Source: Mizugakiibacter sediminis (GTDB lineage: Bacteria; Pseudomonadota; Gammaproteobacteria; Xanthomonadales; Rhodanobacteraceae). Taken from it: a stretch of 54,406 nt of DNA. The notes beneath the pieces are model-generated. The model ran no database searches and was not told where the DNA came from. It saw only the letters and a program-made list of their open reading frames with translations. The position numbers and the translations under genes were made by a program. Below are positions 1 to 10,237 of this stretch, piece by piece. The stretch lies in assembly GCF_000953855.2 (NCBI RefSeq), contig NZ_DF970177.1, positions 85,868 to 140,273 of the forward strand. Direction: 5' to 3'. Each line of letters opens with the position of its first letter. The stretch's first letter is position 1.

Positions 1-75
1 CGGCGCCGCCCGCGCAGGAGCCTACGTGCAGGCGACCACCGAGACGAGCTTGACGAGCTTGCTACATCCGGCGCG

Positions 76-507
76 TCATGCCGCCGCCAGCGCCCGCTCG
101 GCGTGCGCGCGCACGGTCTTCAGCATGGCGGCGAGTCCGTTCGATCGCGTCGGCGAGAGGTGCTGGGCGAGGCCGATCGCCTGCACGAACGTGGGTTCGG
201 TGGCGAGGATCTCCTCGGCGGAACGGCCGGAATAGACGCGCAGCAGCAGCGCGATCAGCCCGGAGACGATCGCCGAATCGCTGGCGGCGCGGAATTCCAG
301 GCGCCGCGCGTCGCCCTCGGCCACCAGCCACACCTGCGACTGGCAGCCGTGCACCCTGTGCTCCTCCGTCATCAGTTCCGGCGGCAGCGGCGGCAGTCTG
401 CGGCCGAGGTCGATCAGGTACTGGTAGCGCTCGGTCCAGTCACCGAAGTAGGCGAACTCGTCGACGATGGCCCGCTCGGCTTCGCGCGCGGTGGCTTCGG
501 TGTTCAT
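76..507 (-). CDS. sufE: SufE-family cysteine desulfurase activator
   Basis: A 143-aa SufE protein, which accepts persulfide sulfur from a cysteine desulfurase (SufS type) and passes it to Fe-S cluster assembly in the cytoplasm. The sulfur-acceptor cysteine is C55 in the motif HGCQSQVW, the usual place for this family, and the length matches SufE (about 140 aa). The start at 507 gives [10 protein letters not shown] and overlaps the cysS stop by ATGA, so the two are probably translationally coupled. No sufS or other suf gene is visible here, so the partner must lie elsewhere. The family call is firm; whether it is SufE or the close paralogue CsdE cannot be settled from the window. Confidence 0.9.
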   Translation of the reverse strand: MNTEATAREAERAIVDEFAYFGDWTERYQYLIDLGRRLPPLPPELMTEEHRVHGCQSQVWLVAEGDARRLEFRAASDSAIVSGLIALLLRVYSGRSAEEILATEPTFVQAIGLAQHLSPTRSNGLAAMLKTVRAHAERALAAA

Positions 508-1892
508 GCGTTCGCCATTCTCCAGCGGGTGCCCTGCGGGCCGTCCTCGATGGCGACGCCCATCGCGGCCAGCTCGTCGCGGATCGCGTCGGCGCGCGCC
601 CAGTCGCGGGCGGCGCGGGCGGCGCGGCGCTGCTCCAGCAGCGACTCCACCGTCGCGGCATCGACGCCGGCTCCCGGCGCGGCCTGCTTGAACCAGGCTT
701 CGGGATCCTGCTGCAGCAGGCCCAGCAGGGCGCCGCCGCCGAGCAGCGCGCCCTTGGCGCGGCGTCGCGCATCCGGCGTCGCCGCCTGGCGCGCGTCCTC
801 GGCGAGCTTCGCCAGCACGGCGAAGGCCTCGGGCGTGTTGAGGTCGTCGCACAACGCGGCTTCCAGCGCTTCGGGCACGCCGCGATCGCTGGCGGCGACG
901 GCGACGTCGGCCAGATCGCGCAGCACGCCGTACCAGCCGTCCAGCGTGCGCCGCGCCTGCGTGAGCGCAGCCTCCGACCAGTCCAGCGGCTGCCGGTAGT
1001 GCGCCTTCAGCAGCAGGAAGCGCAGCACCTCGGGCGGATGCCGCTGCAGCAGCTCGTGCAGCAGCATCACGTTGCCCAGCGACTTGGACATCTTGCGGCC
1101 TTCGAAGGTCAGCATGCCGTTGTGCAGCCAGTAGCGCGCGAACGGCTTGCCGCCGTGCGCGCAGGTGCTCTGCGCGACCTCGTTCTCGTGGTGCGGGAAC
1201 ATCAGGTCGTTGCCGCCGGCGTGGATGTCGATGGTCTCGCCGAGGTGCGCCTCGGCCATCGCCGAGCACTCGATGTGCCAGCCCGGGCGGCCGCGGCCCC
1301 ACGGGCTGCCCCAGCCGGGCAGGTCGGGCGTGGACGGCTTCCACAGCACGAAATCGCCGGGATTCTTCTTGTAGGGCGCCACTTCCACGCGCGCGCCGGC
1401 CAGCATCTCGTCGGTCGAGCGCCGCGACAGACGGCCGTATTCGGGATAGCTGGCGACGTCGAACAAGACGTGGCCGTCGGCGGCGTAGGCATGGCCGTCG
1501 GCGATCAGGCGCTCGCACATGGCGATGATCTGCGGGATGTGCGCGGTGGCGTGCGGCTCGAGGTCCGGCGGGTCGACGCCGAGCCTGGCCATGTCCTCGC
1601 GGTAGGCGGCGGCGTAACGTTCGGCGATGGCGCCGATGGGCACGCCGGCTTCCTTCGCCGCGGCGTTGATCTTGTCGTCGACGTCGGTGATGTTGCGCGC
1701 GTAGACGACGCGGGGGTAATGCCGGCGCAGCAACCGCGCCAGCAGGCCGAACACCACCGGCGGCCGCGCGTTGCCGATGTGCACGTAGTTGTAGACGGTC
1801 GGCCCGCAGACGTACATGGTCACGCGCTCGGGCACGAGCGGGACGAACGGCTCGATCTGGCGGCTGAGGGTGTTGTAGAGCCTGATCTGCAT
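504..1892 (-). CDS. cysS: cysteinyl-tRNA synthetase
   Basis: A 462-aa class I aminoacyl-tRNA synthetase that charges tRNA-Cys. Visible signatures are the HIGN motif at residues 38-41, KMSKS at 267-271, and the zinc ligands typical of CysRS: C29 (in YVCGPT), C209 (in HIECS) and H234/E238 (in HHENE). Zinc discriminates cysteine from serine in this family. Length is normal for bacterial CysRS. The gene is followed, with a 4-base overlap, by sufE; both concern cysteine sulfur, but that link is only suggestive. The start MQIRLYNTL matches the usual N-terminus of the family. Confidence 0.97.
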   Translation of the reverse strand: MQIRLYNTLSRQIEPFVPLVPERVTMYVCGPTVYNYVHIGNARPPVVFGLLARLLRRHYPRVVYARNITDVDDKINAAAKEAGVPIGAIAERYAAAYREDMARLGVDPPDLEPHATAHIPQIIAMCERLIADGHAYAADGHVLFDVASYPEYGRLSRRSTDEMLAGARVEVAPYKKNPGDFVLWKPSTPDLPGWGSPWGRGRPGWHIECSAMAEAHLGETIDIHAGGNDLMFPHHENEVAQSTCAHGGKPFARYWLHNGMLTFEGRKMSKSLGNVMLLHELLQRHPPEVLRFLLLKAHYRQPLDWSEAALTQARRTLDGWYGVLRDLADVAVAASDRGVPEALEAALCDDLNTPEAFAVLAKLAEDARQAATPDARRRAKGALLGGGALLGLLQQDPEAWFKQAAPGAGVDAATVESLLEQRRAARAARDWARADAIRDELAAMGVAIEDGPQGTRWRMANA

Positions 1893-2054
1893 GCCTGGGC
1901 CTGCGCGAGGGGAGGGGCCTACCCGTTCCAGATGAGGGTGGACAGGCGATTTTAACAGCCGCAGGGCATCCTTAGCCTCGATTCAGCGTGAGTTTGCTGC
2001 AATATGGCCGACAGAAGGCACCGAAGTGCCCCGCGCGCCCCGATGGAGGCTGTC

Positions 2055-2579
2055 ATGCGCAAACTGCTTTTGCCGGCCCTGCTGATGCTGGTCGCGGCCG
2101 CTGCCGCGCAGGCGCAGCCGCCCGGCTATTACCGCCAGGACGACAACGCCCACTACGCCTGGGCGGACGTGCTGCGCGTCGATCCCGTGTACGAAAGCGT
2201 GCGTGTCGAGCAGCCGCGGCAGGAGTGCTACGACCAGCCGGTGGTGCGCCAGGACAGCGGCGGCAGCACGGCCGGCACCGTGCTCGGCGCGATCGTCGGC
2301 GGCGCGCTCGGCCACACCGTCGGCAAGGGCGACGGCCGCAAGGCCGCGACCATCGGCGGCGCGGTGATCGGCGGTGCGATCGGCAACCGCGCCAGCCGCG
2401 GCGGCACCTACACCGACAACCAGACCGTCTGCCGCGACGTCAGCACGGTGCGCGAGGACCGCCGCATCGTCGGCTACGACGTCGAGTACCGCTTCCGCGG
2501 CGAGACCTACGTGTCGCGGCTGGATTACGACCCGGGCGAGCGCCTGCGCGTGCGGGTCAGCGTCACGCCGGCGGACTGA
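2055..2579 (+). CDS. glycine-zipper 2TM exported protein
   Basis: A 174-aa exported or envelope protein of the glycine-zipper 2TM (Rick_17kDa-like) kind. Residues 1-20 (MRKLLLPALLMLVAAAAAQA) form a signal peptide ending in AQA. The glycine zipper runs over residues 70-112, with GTVLGAIVGGALG and GGAVIGGAIGNR forming two Gly-spaced helices. The C-terminal part (TYTDNQTVCRD onward) is the beta-rich tail seen in this family. The start at 2055 is preferred over the in-frame ATG at 2043 because TGGAGG (2044-2049) sits five bases upstream of it. Such proteins associate with the outer membrane; the exact role is unknown. It is a single gene with no obvious operon partner. Confidence 0.8.
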   Translation: MRKLLLPALLMLVAAAAAQAQPPGYYRQDDNAHYAWADVLRVDPVYESVRVEQPRQECYDQPVVRQDSGGSTAGTVLGAIVGGALGHTVGKGDGRKAATIGGAVIGGAIGNRASRGGTYTDNQTVCRDVSTVREDRRIVGYDVEYRFRGETYVSRLDYDPGERLRVRVSVTPAD

Positions 2580-2715
2580 CCGCCCCGGCCGGCCCGCTTC
2601 CCCGGCGGCGGCCCCTGCGGCCGCCGTCGCATTCCCGGGCCGCGGATCGCCGGGCGCGCTTGCGACGCCGGAAACTTCCATGCATGATGACCGCCCGATT
2701 CCTCCGCAGGTTTCC

Positions 2716-2820
2716 ATGAGCCACCGTCCCGCCGCCGTCCGTGTCCTGACCAGCGCCCGCATGGCCGCCGGCATGACCTCGCGCGCGCGCCGACCGCTGC
2801 CGCCAGCATCGGCCGGGTAG
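2716..2820 (+). CDS. putative arginine leader peptide of the arg operon
   Basis: A 34-codon ORF (begins MSHRPAAVRV, ends RRPLPPASAG, stop TAG) ending 30 bases before a strong terminator and 139 bases before argF'. It has six Arg codons, three clustered at residues 23, 25 and 26 just before the structured region. GGCCGGGT at 2811-2818 is perfectly complementary to ACCCGGCC at 2854-2861, the ascending arm of the terminator, so an alternative antiterminator can form. CCGACCG near 2790 can pair imperfectly with the same 2810-2816 segment. This is the geometry of ribosome-stalling attenuation. No clear Shine-Dalgarno is seen beyond GCAGG, and Arg codons are common in such GC-rich DNA, so the call is tentative. 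Confidence 0.45.
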   Translation: MSHRPAAVRVLTSARMAAGMTSRARRPLPPASAG

Positions 2821-2850
2821 GCTTTCGCTCGTTCTTCATCGAATCCGACG

Positions 2851-2880
2851 AAAACCCGGCCTCGTGCCGGGTTTTTGTTT
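2851..2880 (+). terminator. intrinsic terminator / candidate attenuator upstream of argF'
   Basis: ACCCGGC and GCCGGGT arms separated by CTCGT, flanked by AAAA and TTTTTGTTT: a compact rho-independent terminator. It lies 80 bases before argF' and downstream of the short Arg-containing ORF rather than directly after a normal gene. Its 5' arm can also pair with 2811-2818, which makes it a candidate attenuator. It could alternatively simply end transcription from 2055-2579. Confidence 0.8.
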
Positions 2881-2896
2881 GATTTTTCTCGGCGCG

Positions 2897-2954
2897 TCTT
2901 CATGCGCGCAAAGAACGAGCCAGCCATCCATGGCCGACTTTTCGCCAAGAGCAT
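2897..2954 (+). repeat. dispersed repeat copy A (shared with mutS)
   Basis: The core GCCATCCATGGCCG followed by ACTTTTCG and AAGAG lies between the arg terminator and argF'. The same core (with ACTTCTCG and AAGAG) occurs on the minus strand inside mutS at about 20715-20765. About 26 of 29 core positions agree, with a one-base gap. This is a short interspersed element rather than coding sequence; its outer limits are estimated. Confidence 0.6.
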
Positions 2955-2959
2955 CTTCC

Positions 2960-3982
2960 ATGAACCTTCGCCATTTCCTCACCACCCAGGACTGGAGCCG
3001 CGCCGAGCTGGACGCGCTGCTCGCGCAGGCCGCCGCCTTCAAGCGCGCGCGCATCGGCCGCCAGCTCGAGGGCAAGGCCATTGCCTTGCTGTTCTTCAAC
3101 AGTTCGATGCGCACGCGCACCAGCTTCGAACTAGGCGCGCACCAACTCGGCGGCAAGGCGATCGTGCTGGCGCCGGGCAAGGACGCCTGGCCGATCGAGT
3201 TCGGCGACGGCACGGTGATGGACGGCGAGGCCGAGGAGCACATCGCCGAGGTGGCGCGCGTGCTGAGCCGCTACGTCGACCTGATCGGCGTGCGCGCCTT
3301 CCCCAAGTTCCGGGACTGGGCGGTCGACCGCGAGGATGCGGTGATCCGCGCGTTCGCGCGCTACGCCACGGTGCCGGTGATCAACATGGAGACGATCACC
3401 CATCCCTGCCAGGAGCTGGCGCACGTGATGGCGCTCTCGGAGCACTTCGGCACGACCGATCTGCGCGGCAAGAAATACGTGCTCACCTGGACCTACCACC
3501 CCAAGCCGTTGAACACCGCGGTGGCCAACTCCGCGCTGCTGATCGCCACCCGCTACGGCATGGACGTGACCCTGCTGTGCCCCACGCCCGAGTACGTCCT
3601 CGACCAGCGCTACATGGAGGCCTCGCGGCGCAACGCCGCGGAGAACGGCGGCTCGCTGCGCGTCTGCCACGACATCGAGGAGGCCTACCGCGGCGCGCAC
3701 GTGGTCTACGCCAAGAGCTGGGGCGCGCTGCCGTATTTCGGCCGCTGGGAGCAGGAGAAGCCGATCCGCGACGCCTACCGTCACTTCATCGTCGACGAAG
3801 CCAAGATGGCGCTGACCGACCACGCGGTGTTCAGCCACTGCCTGCCGCTGCGGCGCAACGTCAAGGCCACCGACGCGGTGATGGATTCGCCCGCCTGCAT
3901 CGCCATCGACGAGGCGGAGAACCGGCTGCACGTGCAGAAGGCGGTGATGGCGGCTTTGGCGGAGCAGGGAGCGGGGGGGTAG
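2960..3982 (+). CDS. argF': N-acetylornithine carbamoyltransferase
   Basis: A 340-aa transcarbamylase of the Xanthomonas type that carbamoylates N-acetyl-L-ornithine to N-acetyl-L-citrulline, so acetyl groups are removed after, not before, the carbamoyl step. The carbamoyl-phosphate loop is SMRTRTSFE (49-57), with HPCQ at 148-151 and the family-specific HCLPLRRNVK at 293-302. K302 corresponds to the carboxylated lysine described for the X. campestris enzyme. Ornithine transcarbamylases lack this PLRRNVK form. The start at 2960 gives MNLRHFLTTQDW, matching the family; longer in-frame starts would run into the upstream terminator. It is the first gene of the arginine cluster. Confidence 0.95.
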   Translation: MNLRHFLTTQDWSRAELDALLAQAAAFKRARIGRQLEGKAIALLFFNSSMRTRTSFELGAHQLGGKAIVLAPGKDAWPIEFGDGTVMDGEAEEHIAEVARVLSRYVDLIGVRAFPKFRDWAVDREDAVIRAFARYATVPVINMETITHPCQELAHVMALSEHFGTTDLRGKKYVLTWTYHPKPLNTAVANSALLIATRYGMDVTLLCPTPEYVLDQRYMEASRRNAAENGGSLRVCHDIEEAYRGAHVVYAKSWGALPYFGRWEQEKPIRDAYRHFIVDEAKMALTDHAVFSHCLPLRRNVKATDAVMDSPACIAIDEAENRLHVQKAVMAALAEQGAGG

Positions 3983-4049
3983 GGAGCAGGCTGCGGGCTG
4001 AAGTCTTGGGCCACGACATGCGTGACGATTCGAACCGACGAGACATGAG

Positions 4050-5321
4050 ATGACTATCGAAACCCTTGTTCCCGGCTCCCGGCTCCCGGCTCCCGGCGAG
4101 GACATCGTCCTCGCCTTCTCCGGCGGTCTCGACACCAGCTTCTGCGTCCCCTGGCTGCGCGAGCGCGGTTATGCCGTGCATACCGTGTTCGCCGACACCG
4201 GCGGCGTGGATGCCGAGGAGCGCGCCTACATCGAGGCACGCGCCAAGGAGCTGGGCGCCGCCAGCCATGTCACCGTCGACGGCGGACCGGCGCTCTGGAA
4301 CGGCTTCGTCAAGCCGTTCGTGTGGGCGGGGGAAGGTTATCAGGGGCAGTATCCGCTGCTGGTGTCCGATCGGTATCTCATCGTCGAGGCGGCGCTGGCG
4401 CGCGCCGATGCGCTCGGCACGCGCGCGATCGCGCACGGCTGCACCGGCATGGGCAACGATCAGGTGCGCTTCGACCTGGCGGTGAAGGCGCTGGGCGACT
4501 ACGCCATCGTCGCGCCGATCCGCGAGATCCAGAAGGAGCACGCGCAGACGCGCGCCTACGAGCAGGCCTACCTGGAAGCGCGCGGCTACGGCGTGCGCGC
4601 CAAGCAGAAGCGTTACACCATCAACGAGAACCTGCTCGGCGTGACCCTGTCCGGCGGCGAGATCGACCGCTGGCAGGCGCCGGGCGAAGGCGCGCGCGGC
4701 TGGTGCGCGCCGCGCGCCGAGTGGCCGAGCGAACCCTTGCGCGTGACGCTCGCCTTCGAACGCGGCGAGGCGGTGGCGCTGGACGGCGCGCGCCTGCCGG
4801 GCCACGCGCTGCTGGCGCGCTTGAACGCGCTGTTCGCGCGCTACGGCGTCGGCCGCGGGCTGTACACCGGCGACACCACCATCGGCCTCAAGGGCCGCAT
4901 CGTGTTCGAGGCCCCGGGCTTGACCGCGTTGCTGGCGGCGCATCGCGCGCTGGAAGAGGCGGTGCTGTCCAAGCAGCAGAACCGCTTCAAGCCGGAGGCG
5001 GCGCGCAAGTGGGTGGAGCTGGTCTACGAAGGTTTCTTCCACGATCCGCTGAAGGCCGACCTGGAGGCGTTCCTCGCCTCGACCCAGCGCTGCGTCAACG
5101 GCGAGGTGGTGCTGGAAACGGCGGGCGGGCGCGTCGACGCGGTCGAGGTGCGTTCGCCGCACATCCTCAACGCCAAGGGCGCTACCTACGCGCAGTCCGC
5201 CGACTGGGGCGTGGCCGAGGCCGAAGGGTTCATTCGCCTCTACGGCATGAGCTCGACGCTGTGGGCGGAGGTGAACAGGGCAGGGGGCGGGGTAGAGGGA
5301 GCGGGGAGCGGGGAAAGGTGA
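4050..5321 (+). CDS. argG: argininosuccinate synthase
   Basis: A 423-aa enzyme joining citrulline and aspartate with ATP to make argininosuccinate. The PP-loop SGGLDTS is at residues 24-30. Both ends of the gene run into G/C-rich microrepeats: codons 7-16 are made of three consecutive CCCGGCT heptamers ([10 protein letters not shown]), and the C-terminal [13 protein letters not shown] is encoded by GGGAGCGGGG-like units. These extensions are probably not functional. The start at 4050 has a weak Shine-Dalgarno (GACGAGAC). The gene lies between argF' and argE', as expected for the acetylated-citrulline pathway. Confidence 0.95.
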   Translation: MTIETLVPGSRLPAPGEDIVLAFSGGLDTSFCVPWLRERGYAVHTVFADTGGVDAEERAYIEARAKELGAASHVTVDGGPALWNGFVKPFVWAGEGYQGQYPLLVSDRYLIVEAALARADALGTRAIAHGCTGMGNDQVRFDLAVKALGDYAIVAPIREIQKEHAQTRAYEQAYLEARGYGVRAKQKRYTINENLLGVTLSGGEIDRWQAPGEGARGWCAPRAEWPSEPLRVTLAFERGEAVALDGARLPGHALLARLNALFARYGVGRGLYTGDTTIGLKGRIVFEAPGLTALLAAHRALEEAVLSKQQNRFKPEAARKWVELVYEGFFHDPLKADLEAFLASTQRCVNGEVVLETAGGRVDAVEVRSPHILNAKGATYAQSADWGVAEAEGFIRLYGMSSTLWAEVNRAGGGVEGAGSGER

Positions 5322-5362
5322 AGCGTTGGCTTCGCCCGGCTCCCCGCCCCCTCGAAGAAACC

Positions 5363-6463
5363 ATGAACGCACTGCTGCGAGACACGCTCACGCATCTGCG
5401 CGCGCTGGTCGCCCACGACACGCGCAATCCGCCGCGCGCGATCGGCGCCGGCGGCATTTTCGACTACCTGCGCGCGCGGCTGCCGGGCTTCGCGCTGACC
5501 CTGACCGACCACGGCGCCGGTGCGGTCAGCCTGCTGGCCGTGCGCGGCCGGCCGCGGCTGCTGTTCAACGTGCACCTCGACACCGTGCCGGATTCGCCGC
5601 ACTGGAGCGCCAGTCCGTTCGAGCTGCGCGTCGACGGCGAACGCGCGATCGGCCTCGGCGCCTGCGACATCAAGGGCGCGGCCGCCGCGCTGCTGGCCGC
5701 CGCGGCGCACACCGACGGCGCTTGCGCGTTCCTGTTCTCCAGCGACGAGGAAGGCAACGACGCGCGCTGCATTCCGGCGTTCCTGCGCGAGCGCCGTGCG
5801 TTCGACGGCATCGTGATCGCCGAACCCACGCGCGCCGAAGCGGTGCTGGCGCATCGCGGCATCGCCTCGGTGCGCGTGCGCTTCGAGGGCCGCGCGGGCC
5901 ACGCCTCCGCCGAACAGCATTCCGCCGACAGCGCGTTGCATCAGGCGGTGCGCTGGGGGGCGCGCGCGCTGGACGTGGTCGACGCCGAGGCGCACCAGCG
6001 CTTCGGCGGGCTGACCGGGCTGCGCTTCAACATCGGCCGCATCGAGGGCGGCATCAAGGCCAACGTGATCGCGCCCGAAGCCGAGCTGCGCTTCGGCTTC
6101 CGCCCGCTGCCATCGATGGATGCCGACGCGCTGCTGGCGCGCTTCCGCGCCTGCGCGGAGCCGCCGCCCGCCGCGTTCGAGGAAACCTTCCGCGGCCCGC
6201 CGCTGCCGGCCGGCGACATCGCCGGCGCCGAGGCGCGAAGGCTCGCCGCCCGCGACCTCGCCGACGCGCTGGGGCTTCCGATCGGCAACGCCGTCGATTT
6301 CTGGACCGAGGCCGCGCTGTTCTCGCAGGCCGGCTACACCGCGCTGGTGTACGGCCCCGGCGACATCGCGCAGGCGCACGGCGCCGACGAATGGGTCGCG
6401 CTGGGTCAACTGCAGACCTACGCCGACCACGTGCATCGCATCATCGACAAGGGGCTCGCCTGA
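5363..6463 (+). CDS. argE': acetylcitrulline (acetylornithine-type) deacetylase, M20 family
   Basis: A 366-aa M20/dapE-argE metallohydrolase. In this pathway it should remove acetate from N-acetyl-L-citrulline to give citrulline for ArgG. Metal and catalytic residues are visible: NVHLD (H71, D73), ACDIKG (D102), the Glu pair in SDEEGN (129-130) and AEPTR (E154). Its position between argG and argB and the presence of argF' support acetylcitrulline as the substrate, as established for xanthomonads. The start at 5363 follows CTCGAAGAAACC with only a weak ribosome site. The family call is firm; substrate preference is inferred from context. Confidence 0.88.
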   Translation: MNALLRDTLTHLRALVAHDTRNPPRAIGAGGIFDYLRARLPGFALTLTDHGAGAVSLLAVRGRPRLLFNVHLDTVPDSPHWSASPFELRVDGERAIGLGACDIKGAAAALLAAAAHTDGACAFLFSSDEEGNDARCIPAFLRERRAFDGIVIAEPTRAEAVLAHRGIASVRVRFEGRAGHASAEQHSADSALHQAVRWGARALDVVDAEAHQRFGGLTGLRFNIGRIEGGIKANVIAPEAELRFGFRPLPSMDADALLARFRACAEPPPAAFEETFRGPPLPAGDIAGAEARRLAARDLADALGLPIGNAVDFWTEAALFSQAGYTALVYGPGDIAQAHGADEWVALGQLQTYADHVHRIIDKGLA

Positions 6464-6464
6464 C

Positions 6465-7781
6465 GTGGACGCGCACAAGCAAACGCGCCAGACCATCGTG
6501 CGCCTGCTCTCCAGCATGGGCAGCGCCAAGGAAATCCAGCAGTATCTCAAGCGCTTCTCGCAGCTCGACGCCAAGCGCTTCGCCGTGGTCAAGGTCGGCG
6601 GCGCCGTGCTGCGCGACGACCTGGACGCGCTGACCTCCTCGCTGGCGTTCCTGCAGCAGGTCGGCCTGACGCCGATCGTGCTGCACGGCGCCGGGCCGCA
6701 GCTCGACGAGGAACTGGCCGCCGCCGGCATCGTCAAGCAGACCGTCGACGGCCTGCGCGTCACCTCGCCGCAGGCGCTGGCGATCGTGCGCCGCGTGTTC
6801 CAGGCGCAGAACCTGAAGCTGGTGGAGGCGCTGCAGGCGGTGGACGCGCGCGCCACCTCGATCCTGTCCGGCGTGTTCGAGGCCGACTACATCGATCGCG
6901 ATCGCCTCGGCCTGGTCGGCGAGGTGGTGCGCGTCAACCTGGCGCCGATCGAGGCCAGCATCCGCGTGAGTTCCATTCCGGTGATCGCCTCGCTGGGCGA
7001 GACGGCGGGCGGGCAGATCCTCAACGTCAACGCCGACTTCGCCGCCAACGAACTGGTGCAGGTGCTGCAGCCGTACAAGATCGTGTTCCTCACCGGCGCC
7101 GGCGGCCTGCTGGACGGCGACGGCAAGGTGATCGATTCGATCAACCTCAGCAGCGAGTACGAGTCGCTGATGGCACAGCCGTGGATCGAGGGCGGCATGC
7201 GCCTCAAGCTGGAACAGATCAAGCGGCTGCTGGACGGGTTGCCGCCGGCGTCGTCGGTGTCGATCACGCGGCCGGCGGAGCTGGCCAAGGAATTGTTCAC
7301 CCATCGCGGCTCGGGCACGCTGGTGCGGCGCGGCGAGAAAGTGCTGCGTTTCGACGGCTGGACCGGGGTCGACCGCGAACGCCTGCGCGCGCTGATCGAG
7401 TCGAGCTTCGGCCGGCGCCTGGTGCCGGACTACTTCGCGCGCACGCGGCCCTGCCGCGTCTACGTCAGCGAGAACTACCGCGCGGCGATGGTGCTCACCG
7501 ACGAGGGCGGCGACGTCTACCTCGACAAGTTCGCCGTGCTGGACGAGGCGCAGGGCGAGGGCCTGGGACGCGCGGTCTGGCAGGTGATGCGCGCGGAGAA
7601 CCCGCGGCTGTTCTGGCGTTCGCGCCACGGCAACGTGATCAACCATTTCTACTACGCCGAGTCGGACGGCTGCTACAAGCAGCCGCGCTGGAAGGTGTTC
7701 TGGTACGGCATGCGCGGCTTCGACGAGATCGCGCGCTGCGTCGAGCACTGCGCGGCGCGGCCGGCAACGCTGATGGACTGA
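6465..7781 (+). CDS. argB: bifunctional N-acetylglutamate kinase / N-acetylglutamate synthase
   Basis: A 438-aa fusion. Residues about 20-290 are an amino-acid kinase domain ([40 protein letters not shown]) for N-acetylglutamate kinase. Residues about 290-438 are a GNAT acetyltransferase domain ([27 protein letters not shown]) for N-acetylglutamate synthase. Together they catalyse the first two steps of arginine synthesis, explaining why no separate argA is present. The best start is GTG at 6465, one base after the argE' stop; the next in-frame ATG, at 6516, would remove about 17 residues. The fusion is a known feature of xanthomonads. Confidence 0.93.
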   Translation: MDAHKQTRQTIVRLLSSMGSAKEIQQYLKRFSQLDAKRFAVVKVGGAVLRDDLDALTSSLAFLQQVGLTPIVLHGAGPQLDEELAAAGIVKQTVDGLRVTSPQALAIVRRVFQAQNLKLVEALQAVDARATSILSGVFEADYIDRDRLGLVGEVVRVNLAPIEASIRVSSIPVIASLGETAGGQILNVNADFAANELVQVLQPYKIVFLTGAGGLLDGDGKVIDSINLSSEYESLMAQPWIEGGMRLKLEQIKRLLDGLPPASSVSITRPAELAKELFTHRGSGTLVRRGEKVLRFDGWTGVDRERLRALIESSFGRRLVPDYFARTRPCRVYVSENYRAAMVLTDEGGDVYLDKFAVLDEAQGEGLGRAVWQVMRAENPRLFWRSRHGNVINHFYYAESDGCYKQPRWKVFWYGMRGFDEIARCVEHCAARPATLMD

Positions 7782-7838
7782 TTTCGATCTCCTCCCCCGC
7801 AGGCGGGCGAGGGGGGCGAAACCCAAGGGGAACCCGAC

Positions 7839-8813
7839 ATGGCAGACGACAGGAAAACCATCGGTATCGTCGGCGCGCGCGGCCACACCGGCGCGGAGCT
7901 GATCCGCCTGATCGCGGCGCATCCGCACCTCGAACCGGCTTTCGTGTCCTCGCGCGAGCTGGCCGGCCGGCGCGTGGCCGATCACGTCGACGGCTACGCG
8001 GGCGGGCTGCGCTACGAGAACCTCGATGCGGCGGCGGTGGCCGCGAAGGGCGCCGACGCGGTGGTGCTGGCGCTGCCGAACGGCGCCGCCGCGCCCTACG
8101 TCGAGGCGCTGGAGGCGCAGGCGCCGGAGACCGTGATCGTCGACCTGTCGGCCGACCACCGTTTCGACGGCGCCTGGTACTACGGCCTGCCCGAGCTGAC
8201 CCGCGGCAGGTACCGCGGCGAGAGGCGCATCAGCAACCCGGGCTGCTACGCCACGGCCATCCAGCTGGCGGTCGCGCCGCTCAAGGAGGTGCTGGCCGCG
8301 CCGCCGGCCTGTTTCGGCGTGTCCGGCTACTCCGGCGCCGGCACCACGCCGTCGGACAGGAACGATCCGGAGAAGCTCCGCGACAACCTGATGCCGTACC
8401 AACTGGTCGGCCACATGCACGAGCGCGAGGCCACGCGCCAGCTCGGGCTGCCGGTCGAGTTCATGCCGCACGTCGCGCCGCACTTCCGCGGCATCACCCT
8501 CACCGCCAATCTGTGGCTGCAACGTCCGATGACGGCGGAGGCGATCAAGGCGCGCTACCGCGAACGCTACGCCGGCGAGCCGCTGGTGCGCGTCGTCGAC
8601 GACGCGCCTTGGGTCAGCCGCATCGCCGGGCGCCACCATGCCGAGATCGGCGGCTTCGCCGTCGCCCAGGACGGCAAGCGCGTGGTGGTGGTGGCGACGC
8701 TGGACAACCTGCTGAAGGGCGCGGCCACGCAGGCGATGCAGAATCTCAACCTCGCGCTCGGCCTGCCGGAAACGGAAGGCATCCCCGCAGCGGCGGAGGA
8801 GGCGACGCCATGA
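7839..8813 (+). CDS. argC: N-acetyl-gamma-glutamyl-phosphate reductase
   Basis: A 324-aa NADPH-dependent reductase converting N-acetylglutamyl phosphate to its semialdehyde. The nucleotide-binding turn GARGHTG is at residues 12-18 and the catalytic cysteine is C136 in [16 protein letters not shown] about eight bases upstream is a good ribosome site for the start at 7839. A 57-base gap from argB holds a C-run/G-run inverted repeat near 7793-7818. The stop overlaps the argH start by ATGA. Confidence 0.96.
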   Translation: MADDRKTIGIVGARGHTGAELIRLIAAHPHLEPAFVSSRELAGRRVADHVDGYAGGLRYENLDAAAVAAKGADAVVLALPNGAAAPYVEALEAQAPETVIVDLSADHRFDGAWYYGLPELTRGRYRGERRISNPGCYATAIQLAVAPLKEVLAAPPACFGVSGYSGAGTTPSDRNDPEKLRDNLMPYQLVGHMHEREATRQLGLPVEFMPHVAPHFRGITLTANLWLQRPMTAEAIKARYRERYAGEPLVRVVDDAPWVSRIAGRHHAEIGGFAVAQDGKRVVVVATLDNLLKGAATQAMQNLNLALGLPETEGIPAAAEEATP

Positions 8814-10117
8814 GCGACGTGCTGTGGAAGAAGGCCGACACGCGGGTGGACGCGCGCATCATGCGCTTCCTCGCCGGCGACGACGTGCTGCTCGACGCCG
8901 AGTTCTTCCTGCACGACATCGCCGCCAGCAAGGCGCACGTCGAAGGCCTCGCCCATATCGGCGTGGTTTCCGACGACGAGGCCGCCGCGCTGAAGCGCGA
9001 ACTGGATGCGCTGGCGGAGGATTTCCGCGGCGGCCGCTTCGTGCTGGACGCGCGCTACGAGGACGGCCATTCGGCGATCGAAGCGCGCCTGACCGAGCGC
9101 CTCGGCGATGCCGGCCGCCGCGTGCACACCGGGCGCAGCCGCAACGACCAGATCCTGGTGGCGACGCGGCTGTGGCTGAAGGAGCGGCTGGCGGCGCTGG
9201 AGACGCACTGCCGCGCCAGCGCGCGCGCGTGCCTCGAACGCGCCGCGGGCGAAGCGCTGCCGCTGCCCGGCTACACGCACCTGCAGCGCGCGGTGGTGTC
9301 GTCCACCGCGATGTGGTTCGCCGGCTACGCCGAAGCGTTCATCGACGACGCCGTGCGCGCGCGCCAGACCCGCGGCTGGATCGACGCCAATCCGCTCGGC
9401 ACCGCCGCCGGCTACGGCGTCAATCTGCCGCTGGACCGCGCGCACACCACGCGCGCGCTCGGCTTCGCGCGCATGCAGGTGTCGCCGGTGTACGCGCAGC
9501 TCTCGCGCGGCAAGTTCGAGATCGCCGCGCTGGACGCACTGGGCGCGGCGCTGCTCGACCTGCGCCGGCTGGCCTGGGACCTGTCGCTGTTCACCACCGC
9601 CGAGTTCGGCTTCGTCGCGCTGCCGCCGGAATACACCACCGGCAGCTCGATCATGCCGAACAAGCGCAACCCCGACGTGATCGAGCTGATGCGCGCGAGC
9701 TACGCCAGCGTGGCCGCGGCGCGCGTCGAGATCGAATCGCTGCTGTCGCTGCCGAGCGGCTACCAACGCGACCTGCAGCCCAGCAAGGGCTCGCTGTTCC
9801 ACGGCTTCCGCCACGGCCTCGGCGCGCTGGAGCTGCTGCCGGACCTGCTGGCGCGGCTGCGCTGGAACGAGGGCGCGATGCGCGCCGCGATCGAGCCGGC
9901 GATGTACGCCACCGATGCGGCGATCGAACAGGCCGCGGCCGGCGTGCCGTTCCGCGAGGCCTACCGGCGCGCGGCCGAGAGCGCGCAGCAGGCGGGGCAG
10001 GGGCGCAGCCCGGAGGCGAGCCTGGCCGCGCGCGTGTCGCCGGGCGGCGCGGCGGCGCTCGGCCTGGAGGTGCTGCGCGCGCGCCTCGATGCCCTCGACG
10101 ACGCGCGGTCCGCATGA
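8810..10117 (+). CDS. argH: argininosuccinate lyase
   Basis: A 435-aa lyase splitting argininosuccinate into arginine and fumarate, the last pathway step. It carries the superfamily signature [11 protein letters not shown] at 278-288, plus TGRSRND (107-113) and PGYTHLQ (153-159), which form the active site across subunits. It is shorter than the common 460-aa form, as in xanthomonads. The start at 8810 is fixed by the ATGA overlap with argC. The proline genes that often follow in Xanthomonas are absent; converging phaB genes come next. Confidence 0.96.
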   Translation: MSDVLWKKADTRVDARIMRFLAGDDVLLDAEFFLHDIAASKAHVEGLAHIGVVSDDEAAALKRELDALAEDFRGGRFVLDARYEDGHSAIEARLTERLGDAGRRVHTGRSRNDQILVATRLWLKERLAALETHCRASARACLERAAGEALPLPGYTHLQRAVVSSTAMWFAGYAEAFIDDAVRARQTRGWIDANPLGTAAGYGVNLPLDRAHTTRALGFARMQVSPVYAQLSRGKFEIAALDALGAALLDLRRLAWDLSLFTTAEFGFVALPPEYTTGSSIMPNKRNPDVIELMRASYASVAAARVEIESLLSLPSGYQRDLQPSKGSLFHGFRHGLGALELLPDLLARLRWNEGAMRAAIEPAMYATDAAIEQAAAGVPFREAYRRAAESAQQAGQGRSPEASLAARVSPGGAAALGLEVLRARLDALDDARSA

Positions 10118-10237
10118 GGGATTCGCCGCGCCGCGGCGCCTCGGGACGGCGTTCGCCGTGGACGGCGCAAGCCGCGTGGCGGTTACCGCCCTACCCGAAA
10201 CGGAGGGCCGCGCTCGCGGGAAGCGCGGGCGCTTCGC

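Noticed and set aside
2580..2715. Coding sequence continuing after the glycine-zipper gene
   Set aside because: Frames here are open only because of GC bias; no start, ribosome site or conserved peptide is seen before the leader ORF.
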